Part shown: in pieces, positions 44,633-52,729 of the stretch | Position numbering within the stretch: position 1 is the stretch's first letter | Layout: every line of letters begins with the position of its first letter | NCBI GenBank assembly: GCA_023898705.1 | Contig: CP060235.1 | Coordinates: 248,001-312,000, forward strand | Source of the DNA: Alphaproteobacteria bacterium | Lineage (GTDB): Bacteria > Pseudomonadota > Alphaproteobacteria > CAJXXZ01 > 1604HC | Reading direction: 5' to 3' | Length of the DNA: 64,000 nucleotides | Made by a program: the position numbers and the translations under genes | Notes under the pieces: model-generated | What the model was told of the DNA's origin: nothing | The model's database searches: none | Seen by the model: only the letters and a program-made list of their open reading frames with translations

Positions 44633-45522
44633 ATGATGAATTTTAAAACAATTATGTTAAGTTTGATCTTACTAAATAATTTAAATTGTGCTGGTGGAGA
44701 GACTCCGTTACTGATTGCATCTAAATATGGACATGTTAAAGCTGTCAAGTTGTTAATAGACCATGGAGCTGGTGTTAATTTAGCCGATAAAATTGGTCAG
44801 ACGGCATTAAGATATGCATCAATAGGCGGGTATACTGAGATTGTAAAAGAGCTTCTTGAGTATGGTGCGAAGATTGATGAAGAGGATGAAGAGTGGCAGT
44901 TGTGTACAACAGCGCTCATGATAGCATCACGCGGGGGACATGTTGAAGTTGTAAAATTGCTTCTTGGTAGTGGTGCAAATATTGCTTTACAGGATATGAA
45001 CGACAGAACAGCCCTAATGTATGCCTCAGAACATGGACATTTAGATGTTGTAAAAATGTTTATTGATCACGGTGCAAGGCTTATTTGGAGAATGGGTATT
45101 GCCAAACAGCACTAGAGATTGCGTCAGAATATGGGCACACCGAGGTCGTAAAGGAGCTCCTTGAGCGTGGGGCAGATGTTCTGGAGGGGGAAGCGCTAGA
45201 TGCTGCAGCAGTCTTTGGACACATCGCGGTTGTAAAAGAGTTTCTTACGCATGGTGCGGACGTTGATGTGCGTGCAAATGCTGGCGGTCGTACAGCATTA
45301 ATGTGGGCAGCAATAAATGGACATGTCGAGATTGTAAAGGTGCTTCTTGGTAGTGGTGCAAATATTGATTTACAGGATATGAACGGCAGAACAGCCCTAA
45401 TGTATGCATCAGAAACTGGATATGAAGAGGTCATAGGATTACTAAAGAATGCAGAAAACAAAACTGATTTGCAAAACAAAAATAAACGTGGATGTCGTGA
45501 AAAATCTGATCCATGTTTTTAA
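44633..45522 (+). pseudogene. Ankyrin-repeat protein 4, interrupted by a -1 frameshift near 45080
   Basis: The first frame (44633-45115) has the family N-terminus MMNFKTIMLSLILLNNLNC and about four repeats, then reads IDHGARLIWRMGIAKQH and stops. The second frame, open from 45085, continues LENGYCQTALEIASEYGHTEVVKELL with about four more repeats and the tail NKNKRGCREKSDPCF. The total of 890 nt is one short of a multiple of three. Adding one base near 45082-45084 (CTTATTTGG from CTTGATTTGG-like) would restore a 296-aa protein. So this is a recent single-base deletion, a sequencing error, or less likely slippage. Confidence 0.85.
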
Positions 45523-45531
45523 TTGTGTTAT

Positions 45532-45559
45532 TTGATTATTTGTAAAATTGGTTTATTAT
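45532..45559 (+). promoter_or_regulatory. Promoter of ankyrin gene 5 (TTGATT-16-TATTAT), leaderless type
   Basis: TTGATT at 45532-45537, TATTAT at 45554-45559, then GTGGTC and ATG. It is nearly identical to the region before ankyrin gene 3. Confidence 0.65.
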
Positions 45560-45565
45560 GTGGTC

Positions 45566-46501
45566 ATGTTTAAGCATATGAGTAAAATAATGCTAAGTTG
45601 GATCTTGCTAAGTAATTTAAACTGTGGTCCGGTGTTTTCATCACCTGCTGAAGTTGGATTACGTTTACCTGAGTTGATAGATGCAACAGAAAAGCAAAAT
45701 GTTCAAAAGGTTGAAAAGTTGTTGAGAGATGGCTGCGATGTTAACGTACGGAATGTAAATGAAACTACACCGCTAATAAAGGCGTCATATCTGGGGAATG
45801 AGGAGATTGTACAACTGCTTCTTGATAGTAAGGCAATGGTTGATTTACAGAATAGCGTTTGCGAAACAGCACTCATGTTGGCATCATTCAAGGGGCATCT
45901 AGGTATTGTAGAAATGCTTCTTGATAGCAAAGCAAAGGTTGATTTGAGGAACAAAGATGGCACCACAGCACTAATGTTTGCCTCGTGGAGTGGACATTTA
46001 GATATTGTACAAGCACTAATTAAAAAAAGAGCGAGTGTTAATTTGCAGAATGGGGAAAAGAACACGGCACTAATGTTGGCTTCTTACAAGGGACGTTCTC
46101 AGATTGTAAAGTTGCTTCTTAGCAAGGGTGCAAATTTGGAGTTGCAGAATCAAAATGGCGATACAGCACTAATTTTGGCGTTAGACAAAGGAAATAGGAA
46201 GGTTGTTCAATTGCTAGCATCGGGATTTGACTATTGGGAATTTGTCAAACAGGTTGGGTATTGGGGGACTGTCAAATACTTTTTGGTACCAAATTTAGTT
46301 GGGTTGTGTCTTGCAGGTGTGGCGTTAGTGATTGGACATATTGTTTCATCTGAAATTGCTGGGATTGCAAAGTCAAATATTGTGTTGTTTTCCTCAGAGG
46401 GTTGCTTAGTTTCCTTGTGTGTTGGAGGTGCAGGATTATTAGTTTCAAGATATATTGGTTCGCAGTTTAAGGGATTTGCAAACAAAGCACTAACCCTATA
46501 G
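45566..46501 (+). CDS. Ankyrin-repeat protein 5 with C-terminal membrane hairpin
   Basis: 311 aa: N-terminal helix KIMLSWILLSNLNCGPV, about six ankyrin repeats (TTPLIKASYLGNEEIVQLLL to GDTALILALDKGNRKVVQLLA), then a unique C-terminal part. That part has two hydrophobic segments (YFLVPNLVGLCLAGVALVIG and GCLVSLCVGGAGLLVSRYIG) that could form a membrane hairpin. It lacks the KRRC tail of paralogs 1, 2 and 4. The chosen ATG follows a TATTAT hexamer by 6 nt; the frame is open upstream to 45548. If inserted in a membrane, the repeats would face the cytosol or the host side, depending on export. Confidence 0.87.
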   Translation: MFKHMSKIMLSWILLSNLNCGPVFSSPAEVGLRLPELIDATEKQNVQKVEKLLRDGCDVNVRNVNETTPLIKASYLGNEEIVQLLLDSKAMVDLQNSVCETALMLASFKGHLGIVEMLLDSKAKVDLRNKDGTTALMFASWSGHLDIVQALIKKRASVNLQNGEKNTALMLASYKGRSQIVKLLLSKGANLELQNQNGDTALILALDKGNRKVVQLLASGFDYWEFVKQVGYWGTVKYFLVPNLVGLCLAGVALVIGHIVSSEIAGIAKSNIVLFSSEGCLVSLCVGGAGLLVSRYIGSQFKGFANKALTL

Positions 46502-46680
46502 TGCCCTCGAGCGTATGGTGTAAGCAAGTATGAGTTTGTTGTTTGCTTCAGTGGAGGAGTAATCTTAGTTTTGTTGAATGTTTTTGATTGTTGTGATTGT
46601 AGAAGGTATTAGATTTTAAACAAATAATCTGTTTAATATATCAATTTAACTCTAATGAACATCCCTTATTATGTACTAAT

Positions 46681-48303
46681 TCAGCTAAATAGTTGATGTA
46701 TTGTGCTGAGCAGTTGAGCAATGTTAAATGGTTTGCCTAAAAATGCGTCGTAATAATCACATTTTTGTTGTATGAGTTCTTCAGGGTATCCGGATATAAT
46801 TAATATTTTAATCGCAATGCCTAATTTTTGGATTTCATGGCATAATTTATCTCCGCTTAATTCTGGTAAGGATGCATCGGTGATTAGCAAATCAAATTTT
46901 TTCTTTTGTAGTTGTTTTAATGCATCGATTCCACTTGAAGATTCATAAACTTCATGATTTTGGGCTTTTAGTGATTTAGAAACAATAGTTCTTACTCCTG
47001 GTTCGTCTTCAACTAGTAAAATCTTGATTTGTTTGATTGACGTATTTTGTAGCTTATCTGTCTTATTTGAATGTGTGGTTTGGATAGTTGGAATGTTCAT
47101 TGTGATTTCTGTACCAACACATTCTGTAGCAGAACTTCTTATGTTTAAAGTTCCTCCACATTGATTCATGAGCTGTGATACATTTGATAAGCCCAAACCA
47201 GTTCCATCCTGTTTTGTCGAAAAGAATGGTTTACATATATTAGCTAAGTGTTCTTTAGGAATACCCATTCCGTTGTCCTTGACTACGATAATGATATTGT
47301 TTCGTTTCCCTAGCTTTAGAGAAATAGATATTGTCCCAAATTCTTTGATGGCATCTCGACTATTGATAACCAAGTTAATTATTATACGCTTTAAATTACT
47401 ATTGCTTAATTTGATAGTTTTATTAATTTTCTCTATATCAAATTCCATAGTAATGTTGTCTCCTACTAATTTTGATAGTATTCTTTGCAATTCGTACAAC
47501 GTCTCGTATGGGTTACAATATTCTGTATCTTGTTCAGATACAAACTTCACTAATTGTTTTGATAAATCTTGAGCATTCTCAATATGTTTAAAGATTTCCA
47601 ATATATCTTCATATATTTCAGTGTTTTTTGTTTTTTCAAGAAGCATTTCGCAAAATCCGTTGGTTGCTGTAAACATATTGTTGAAATCATGACTGACACT
47701 CGCTATTAATTGTCCAAGAGATTGTAAGTGTTGAGCTTTGATCATTTTATTTTTTATTAGCTGGATCTCTGTTTTATCTGTTACAGATATAATCCACATA
47801 TTACATGCAGTCGGTTTGTATTTGATGGTATAGTCTGTCCCATCATTTGTTGTTAATTCGCAAGTAGTTTCTACAGTTTTTAAGTCAGTTGGATTGAATT
47901 TGATAAAACTGCTTAAATTGTGTTTTTGGTCAGTAATATTAAAATGTTTAGAAAAATCCTTATTGTGATGAATAATATTGCCATGTTTATCCACAACTCC
48001 TAACGGTGCAGGAATATTACTGAGGAAATTGTAATCATCGTAGTTAAAAAACAGCACATGATATTCATTAGTGCCAGTTTGGAAGTAATTTAATTCCCAT
48101 TTTATCCCTAAATTGCTCGCAATAATCGTATTGTTGTTATGAGTTATGTTGACTAGATTAGAAAATAACTTATGTTTTGATTCTCCAAATATGATCGCAA
48201 ATTCTTTATTATAATCGATGATCATGCCTTTTACAGATACAACGACGCACGGATGAGAAAAGCAAGCATGAATTCTTTTAGGTTTGAATAGCCATTTAAA
48301 CAT
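46681..48303 (-). CDS. cckA: CckA-like hybrid sensor histidine kinase
   Basis: CckA phosphorylates CtrA via ChpT in alphaproteobacterial cell-cycle control. Two PAS-like regions (about 10-80 and 90-175) precede the H-box SVSHDFNNMFTATNGFCEMLL (H205), in which HDFNN and GFC match CckA. HATPase motifs are NSRDAI (N box), KDNGMGIPKEHLANICKPFFSTK and GTGLGLSNV. A receiver domain occupies about 428-540, with acceptor D476 (LLITDASLP) and K in LGKPF. Typical CckA has two N-terminal membrane helices; none is visible here, so it would be cytosolic or tethered otherwise. ChpT and CtrA are not in the window. Confidence 0.82.
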   Translation of the reverse strand: MFKWLFKPKRIHACFSHPCVVVSVKGMIIDYNKEFAIIFGESKHKLFSNLVNITHNNNTIIASNLGIKWELNYFQTGTNEYHVLFFNYDDYNFLSNIPAPLGVVDKHGNIIHHNKDFSKHFNITDQKHNLSSFIKFNPTDLKTVETTCELTTNDGTDYTIKYKPTACNMWIISVTDKTEIQLIKNKMIKAQHLQSLGQLIASVSHDFNNMFTATNGFCEMLLEKTKNTEIYEDILEIFKHIENAQDLSKQLVKFVSEQDTEYCNPYETLYELQRILSKLVGDNITMEFDIEKINKTIKLSNSNLKRIIINLVINSRDAIKEFGTISISLKLGKRNNIIIVVKDNGMGIPKEHLANICKPFFSTKQDGTGLGLSNVSQLMNQCGGTLNIRSSATECVGTEITMNIPTIQTTHSNKTDKLQNTSIKQIKILLVEDEPGVRTIVSKSLKAQNHEVYESSSGIDALKQLQKKKFDLLITDASLPELSGDKLCHEIQKLGIAIKILIISGYPEELIQQKCDYYDAFLGKPFNIAQLLSTIHQLFS

Positions 48304-48483
48304 GTTGCTAAAAATATAACATACTTTGTTAAAAAATGGTGTAACTTCGAAATTTCAAGTTTTTGGAGGATTTTTTAGATTGAGTCGTTTGCTATAACTT
48401 TGCCACAACACACCCCAAGATGATGAAGAGGTTTGTAGATATTAAACTGCATCAACTTGAGCAGTGACTATAGCAACCGTATG

Positions 48484-48557
48484 CGTGCCCGAAGGGATTT
48501 GAACCCATGACCTCAAGATTAGGAATCTTGTGCTCTATCCTCCTGAGCTACGGGCAC
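48484..48557 (-). tRNA. tRNA-Arg (CCT)
   Basis: Minus strand: acceptor GTGCCCG/CGGGCAC is a perfect 7 bp, the anticodon stem CAAGA/TCTTG encloses TTCCTAA (CCT), and the T-arm ATGGG-TTCAAAT-CCC is intact. 74 nt, no encoded CCA. Confidence 0.93.
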
Positions 48558-48715
48558 ACATCAAGGTTATAGCACATCAGTACCTTTTTGGCTATCTTAT
48601 TAGGCTTCAAGTAATATAAATATTTGATATCATTATATATTCATTTTGAATGTATACTTATAAATTGCTGAAATAGCCAGTATGAATAATTAATTCTATA
48701 TGGTATTGTAGATAG

Positions 48716-49360
48716 GTGAATATTCATTATTACGGAAGGCAACCTTGTAAAGTTTTAGTGCATAAGGATGATTTGCCAGACAATATACAAAAGTCTGATT
48801 CAGTGGCTATTGACACGGAAACTACTGGTTTACATTTATATCGAGATAGGTTGTGTTTAGTACAGCTAACTTTTAATGATGGAATCTGTCATTTGGTGCA
48901 AATAGATAAAGATGTAAAAGAGGCTAAGAATTTGATTAGCATTTTGTCAGACAAGAAGATTGAAAAGATTTTTCATTTTGGCAGGTTCGATATGGCTATG
49001 TTATATCAAACTTTCAAAATTATGCCTGATCCAATTTATTGTACTAAATTGGCCTCTAAACTTGTTCGTACTTATACGGATAGGCATGGATTGCGAGAAT
49101 TATGCAGAGAATTACTTGGGGAAGATATTTCTAAAGATAAACAGTCTTCTGATTGGGGTATGGATCAGCTACAAGATGATCAGAAACATTATGCTGCAAA
49201 AGATGTTATATTCTTACACCAGTTGCAAGAACAATTGAATGTCATGCTGAATAGAGAAGGTAGACAAGATTTAGCTATGGCTTGTTTTGAATTTTTGAAA
49301 CATAGAGTGAAGCTTGATTGTGCAGGTTGGCACGATGTAGATATTTTTGCGCATTTGTGA
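48716..49360 (+). CDS. rnd: Ribonuclease D-like 3'-5' exonuclease
   Basis: DEDD exonuclease involved in tRNA 3' processing. Exo I VAIDTETTGL, Exo II FHFGRFDMAML (H-x-x-x-x-D) and Exo III HYAAKDVIFLHQL (Y-x-x-x-D) are complete. At 214 aa it has only the catalytic domain, without the C-terminal HRDC domains of E. coli RNase D, as common in alphaproteobacteria. GTG start at 48716 with TAG-GTG context; ribosome site weak. Confidence 0.9.
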   Translation: MNIHYYGRQPCKVLVHKDDLPDNIQKSDSVAIDTETTGLHLYRDRLCLVQLTFNDGICHLVQIDKDVKEAKNLISILSDKKIEKIFHFGRFDMAMLYQTFKIMPDPIYCTKLASKLVRTYTDRHGLRELCRELLGEDISKDKQSSDWGMDQLQDDQKHYAAKDVIFLHQLQEQLNVMLNREGRQDLAMACFEFLKHRVKLDCAGWHDVDIFAHL

Positions 49361-49381
49361 TATTTTTTTAAACTTACTTAA

Positions 49382-49397
49382 TGTTCCACGTGGAACA
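49382..49397. promoter_or_regulatory. parS: parS-like site 1
   Basis: TGTTCCACGTGGAACA, a perfect 16-nt palindrome centred on CACGTG, differing at two symmetric positions from the widely conserved ParB site TGTTTCACGTGAAACA. It lies 22 nt after the rnd stop. Confidence 0.85.
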
Positions 49398-49470
49398 ATT
49401 GTTGGATAGATTTTCATTAATTGCAATGCATCAATTCTATTAAAATTGAACAAGAGAACTATTTCGCATA

Positions 49471-49486
49471 TGTTCCACGTGGAACA
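49471..49486. promoter_or_regulatory. parS: parS-like site 2
   Basis: Second exact TGTTCCACGTGGAACA, in the rnd/reductase intergenic space, which has no gene over 381 nt apart from four such sites and one ATTGCAATGCAT (49420-49431). Confidence 0.85.
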
Positions 49487-49589
49487 TATAGTTGATTCTT
49501 TTTTGATACGGTGTAGAAGCATGTACCTTTGTGACCATAAGAATATAAATCAATGTTGGTGTTTTATGAAAGTGTTTTTTATTGCAAAT

Positions 49590-49605
49590 TGTTCCATGTG
49601 GAACA
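49590..49605. promoter_or_regulatory. parS: parS-like site 3 (variant)
   Basis: TGTTCCATGTGGAACA; one central change (C to T) breaks the CACGTG core, so it may be a weaker or decayed site. Confidence 0.65.
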
Positions 49606-49709
49606 TAGTAGCAGTAGAAAATTTCAAACAAAGTCAAACTTGTATCTTAGATAAATGGATAAGAACAATGACATAAATTTGCTTTAGACATGATATTTTA
49701 GAGATAAAT

Positions 49710-49725
49710 TGTTCCACGTGGAACA
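49710..49725. promoter_or_regulatory. parS: parS-like site 4
   Basis: Exact TGTTCCACGTGGAACA, 16 nt from the 3' end of the reductase gene. Confidence 0.85.
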
Positions 49726-49741
49726 AAAAGCTAAGTAGTTT

Positions 49742-50749
49742 TTATACCACGTATGGTTCTTTGATGTATTTAGATTCAGAAAAAATATTTTTTCTTATGT
49801 GTAAACTTGCTATAGCAGCTTCTGAGAATCCGCAAACTATCAAGTGATGTCTGTTGGGATAAAATACAGAATCTCCCACAGCATATATTCCTTCTATTGA
49901 AGTTTCACAGCTTTCTTGGATAATTTTAATTTTAGATCCGTACATATCAATTCCAATGTCGTATAAAAGCTCGTTATCACTTTGTAGGCCATAGCATGGA
50001 ATCAACGTGTCGATTGAAATATTCTTTATTTCATTAGTTTTTGTATGTTTGATATCTATAGAAGATACTGTATAACTCTCATCTGAATTGATGTTGTGTA
50101 GTACATATGGTGTTAAAATTTGACATCTACCCTCACCCGCTATATCTTTTAATTTTTCCAAAGATCCGTCCATAGCTCTGAATTTATCTCTTCTATGTAT
50201 TAGAAATACTTCACGTGCATGCTCCGATAAGGTTAGGCACCAATCAACAGCAGAGTCTCCTCCACCAAATACTGCTACACTTCCAGTAAATTGTGATGGA
50301 TTTTCCAATTTATAGAAAATACCATCATATTTGTCGATATCTTCTAAATCTGGCTTCTTAGGTGAAAAAGAGCCAGCTCCAGATGCGATGATTATTGCTC
50401 TTGTTTCTACGTTTTGGCCATTGCTTAACGTGACTGTGAATCGTTCCTCATGTTTCTTTATTTGTGAAACCTTTGTATCCAAGATTATATTTGGGTTGTA
50501 TTGATTCATTTGATCATAAAGCCTATCAATCAGATCTTTAGCATAAATTTCTTTAAATCCTGCTACATCATATATGTATTTGTCTGGGTATAAAGCTGTA
50601 CACTGGCCACCAATTTCAGATAGAGAATCTACCAAAGTAACATTTGTCAGTCCAACTTGCCCAAGCATAAAAACACTAAATAATCCGCTAGGACCAGCTC
50701 CTATAACCAATACATCAGTATGCACAATTTGATTAGTCTCATTCATCAT
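49742..50749 (-). CDS. Ferredoxin--NADP+ reductase (thioredoxin-reductase-like, YumC type)
   Basis: FAD/NADPH oxidoreductase that passes electrons to ferredoxin. FAD-binding VLVIGAGPSGLFSVFMLGQVG, SEIGGQC, NADPH-binding VAVFGGGDSAVDWCLTLS, and IYAVGDSV near the end. The redox CxxC of thioredoxin reductase is absent (GDSAVDWC in that region), which is the hallmark of the FNR type. 335 aa. Likely partner: the 2Fe-2S ferredoxin at 6536-6871. Divergent from prfB and surrounded by parS-like sites. Confidence 0.88.
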   Translation of the reverse strand: MMNETNQIVHTDVLVIGAGPSGLFSVFMLGQVGLTNVTLVDSLSEIGGQCTALYPDKYIYDVAGFKEIYAKDLIDRLYDQMNQYNPNIILDTKVSQIKKHEERFTVTLSNGQNVETRAIIIASGAGSFSPKKPDLEDIDKYDGIFYKLENPSQFTGSVAVFGGGDSAVDWCLTLSEHAREVFLIHRRDKFRAMDGSLEKLKDIAGEGRCQILTPYVLHNINSDESYTVSSIDIKHTKTNEIKNISIDTLIPCYGLQSDNELLYDIGIDMYGSKIKIIQESCETSIEGIYAVGDSVFYPNRHHLIVCGFSEAAIASLHIRKNIFSESKYIKEPYVV

Positions 50750-50832
50750 AATCAGATTGTACTATTTTTTGTTAATTCTATAAATATGGTCTGGTTTGAC
50801 ATTAAAATAAAATAATTTCACAATTGTATTAA

Positions 50833-51948
50833 ATGAACAAACAAGATGCGTTGGAAAAATTATCTAGTATTAAAGATCAATTATCATTCTGGGGTCAAAA
50901 AATACAAAATGAAAATGTAATGAGTAGAATTGATGAATTAAAGAAAAAATCTGAATCTGAGAATTTATGGGATAATCCAGACAATGCTAAGAATATTATG
51001 CAAAATCTATCAAAGCTGGAAGAGATGTACAATTCATATACAGTTTGTTTCAAAGAATTTACTGATATTGAAGGCATGATTGAGAATGAGTACGATGTAT
51101 TACAAGATATGATTAATGAAGAGTTACTTATATTAGAAAAAAAAACGGAGGCATGGTATATCGACACTTTGTTTAGTGCTGAATCCGATAGTTTTGATTG
51201 TTATATGGAATTTCATGCTGGGGCTGGGGGTACCGAATCTCAGGATTGGGCTAGCATGTTATTTCGTATGTATACGATGTATTTAAATAAGAATAATTAT
51301 AAGTTTAGCATTATTGATCAGCTTTTTGGCGATGAAGCCGGGATCAAATCTGCTGTTATAAAAATATCTGGGTCTTCTGGTTCATTTCCATACGGATGGT
51401 TGAAAGGTGAGTCTGGTGTGCACAGGTTAGTTCGTATTTCTCCTTTTGATTCAAACAGTAGGAGGCATACTAGTTTTGCTTCCGTTTATGTTACTCCAGT
51501 AGTAAGTAATGAAATTAAAATTGATATTGATCCAAAAGATTTACGCATAGATACTTATAGATCTTCTGGTGCTGGAGGACAGCATGTGAATACTACAGAT
51601 AGTGCTGTAAGAATTACGCATATTCCAACAAATATTACTGTGCAGTGTCAAAATGATAGATCTCAACATAAGAACAAAGATCAGGCGATGAGCATGTTAG
51701 TTTCTAAATTGTATGCTTTAGAGCAAGAGCAGCAACGACAGAGGGCACAAGAAGGTTTAGCACAAAAACAGGAAAATGCCTGGGGAAGTCAAATAAGATC
51801 ATATGTGTTGGAGCCTTATCAAATGATTAAGGATAACCGTACTGGTTATTCAGAAACACAAGTGTTGAAAGTTTTAGATGGGGATATAAGGCATTTTCTC
51901 GTTGCGTATTTAAAATTTAGTAATATGCAAAACAAATCAAAGTTGTAA
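50833..51948 (+). CDS. prfB: Peptide chain release factor 2
   Basis: Reads UGA/UAA stops. The SPF codon-recognition motif (RLVRISPFDSNSRRHTSFASV) identifies RF2, and the catalytic GGQ is at residues 248-250 (SSGAGGQHVNTTDSAVRITH). 371 aa from ATG 50833 in one continuous frame: the programmed CTT-TGA frameshift of many prfB genes is not present. It supports TGA being a genuine stop in this genome. Confidence 0.96.
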   Translation: MNKQDALEKLSSIKDQLSFWGQKIQNENVMSRIDELKKKSESENLWDNPDNAKNIMQNLSKLEEMYNSYTVCFKEFTDIEGMIENEYDVLQDMINEELLILEKKTEAWYIDTLFSAESDSFDCYMEFHAGAGGTESQDWASMLFRMYTMYLNKNNYKFSIIDQLFGDEAGIKSAVIKISGSSGSFPYGWLKGESGVHRLVRISPFDSNSRRHTSFASVYVTPVVSNEIKIDIDPKDLRIDTYRSSGAGGQHVNTTDSAVRITHIPTNITVQCQNDRSQHKNKDQAMSMLVSKLYALEQEQQRQRAQEGLAQKQENAWGSQIRSYVLEPYQMIKDNRTGYSETQVLKVLDGDIRHFLVAYLKFSNMQNKSKL

Positions 51949-51954
51949 GAAAAT

Positions 51955-51970
51955 TGTTCCACGTGGAACA
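51955..51970. promoter_or_regulatory. parS: parS-like site 5
   Basis: Exact TGTTCCACGTGGAACA, 6 nt after the prfB stop. Confidence 0.85.
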
Positions 51971-52025
51971 TTATTCTTCGGCTCACAAATTTTAGAGATA
52001 ATAAAAAAGAAATTATAAAAAGAAA

Positions 52026-52041
52026 TGTTCCACGTGGAACA
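52026..52041. promoter_or_regulatory. parS: parS-like site 6
   Basis: Exact TGTTCCACGTGGAACA, 71 nt from site 5 and 67 nt before the DUF4280 gene. Confidence 0.85.
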
Positions 52042-52108
52042 ATTATATAATTTTGAGTGTTAGAAAATTTAGCGATTTTTTAATTTATAGGTAATAGTAG
52101 TTAATAGT

Positions 52109-52498
52109 ATGAATGTGGTATGTAATGGGGCGTGCTTACAATGTCCGTTTAGTATGGGCAATGTACCGTCTGATTTAACTGTTTTGCCATCTAGTAGAGT
52201 TCAGGCTAGTGCTCAACCAATAGCAACTGTTATGGATCATATTCCATTGGTGAATATCAAATCTTTTGGAATGTGTATGTCTCCTGCGAATCCTGCTGTG
52301 CAGGCAATAATTGCTTCTAGTTTAGGTACAATTCAATATGCACCATGTATACCAGCTACTATTTTGCCATGGATGGTGGGCAAGCCTCAAGTTTTGACAG
52401 GAGCTTTTCCTACATTAGATTTTTCATCTAAAGCCATGTGTATGTGGGGAGGTCTTATCTCTGTTACTATGCCAGGACAAACAACTGTTTTAGTCTGA
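52109..52498 (+). CDS. DUF4280/PAAR-like protein, probable T6SS spike tip
   Basis: PAAR-type proteins cap the VgrG needle of T6SS and may carry effectors. VVCNGACLQCPFSM, LTVLPSSRVQASAQPIATVMDHIPLVNIKSFGMCMSPANPAVQ, PCIPATILPW and FSSKAMCMWGGLISVTMPGQ follow the DUF4280 pattern, including conserved Cys in C-x-G-A-x-L-x-C, FGMC, PC and C-x-WGG, and a GMC-SPANP block. 129 aa, a bare tip domain without a toxin extension. It is far from tssM/A/E, sits between parS-like sites, and has no visible immunity gene. Confidence 0.85.
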   Translation: MNVVCNGACLQCPFSMGNVPSDLTVLPSSRVQASAQPIATVMDHIPLVNIKSFGMCMSPANPAVQAIIASSLGTIQYAPCIPATILPWMVGKPQVLTGAFPTLDFSSKAMCMWGGLISVTMPGQTTVLV

Positions 52499-52620
52499 GT
52501 TATGAGCTTAGAGAGATCGATTTTATCACAGAAGTGAGAAATTAGTTATTTGTACACCAGATTTAGCTACTATTTTTTGCGTTGCAATAACGAATCAAAT
52601 TATGTGATCTAAATTTAAAT

Positions 52621-52636
52621 TGTTCCACGTGGAACA
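52621..52636. promoter_or_regulatory. parS: parS-like site 7
   Basis: Exact TGTTCCACGTGGAACA between the DUF4280 gene and leuS. Confidence 0.85.
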
Positions 52637-52729
52637 ATGTCACTTTATGTAAAGTGATTAATGAATAGAATTTGATTTGCCATTTTAGTTATTTGCTTAG
52701 AAAATGATTACGCAATGCAAAAAACAAAT

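Noticed and set aside
47980..48000. DnaA-box-like TTTATCCACA as evidence of oriC
   Set aside because: A single copy inside the kinase gene; no cluster of boxes was seen in any intergenic region, so no origin is called.
50833..51948. Programmed frameshift in prfB
   Set aside because: The gene is one continuous frame with a suitable N-terminus; no in-frame TGA with a CTT slippery codon was seen.
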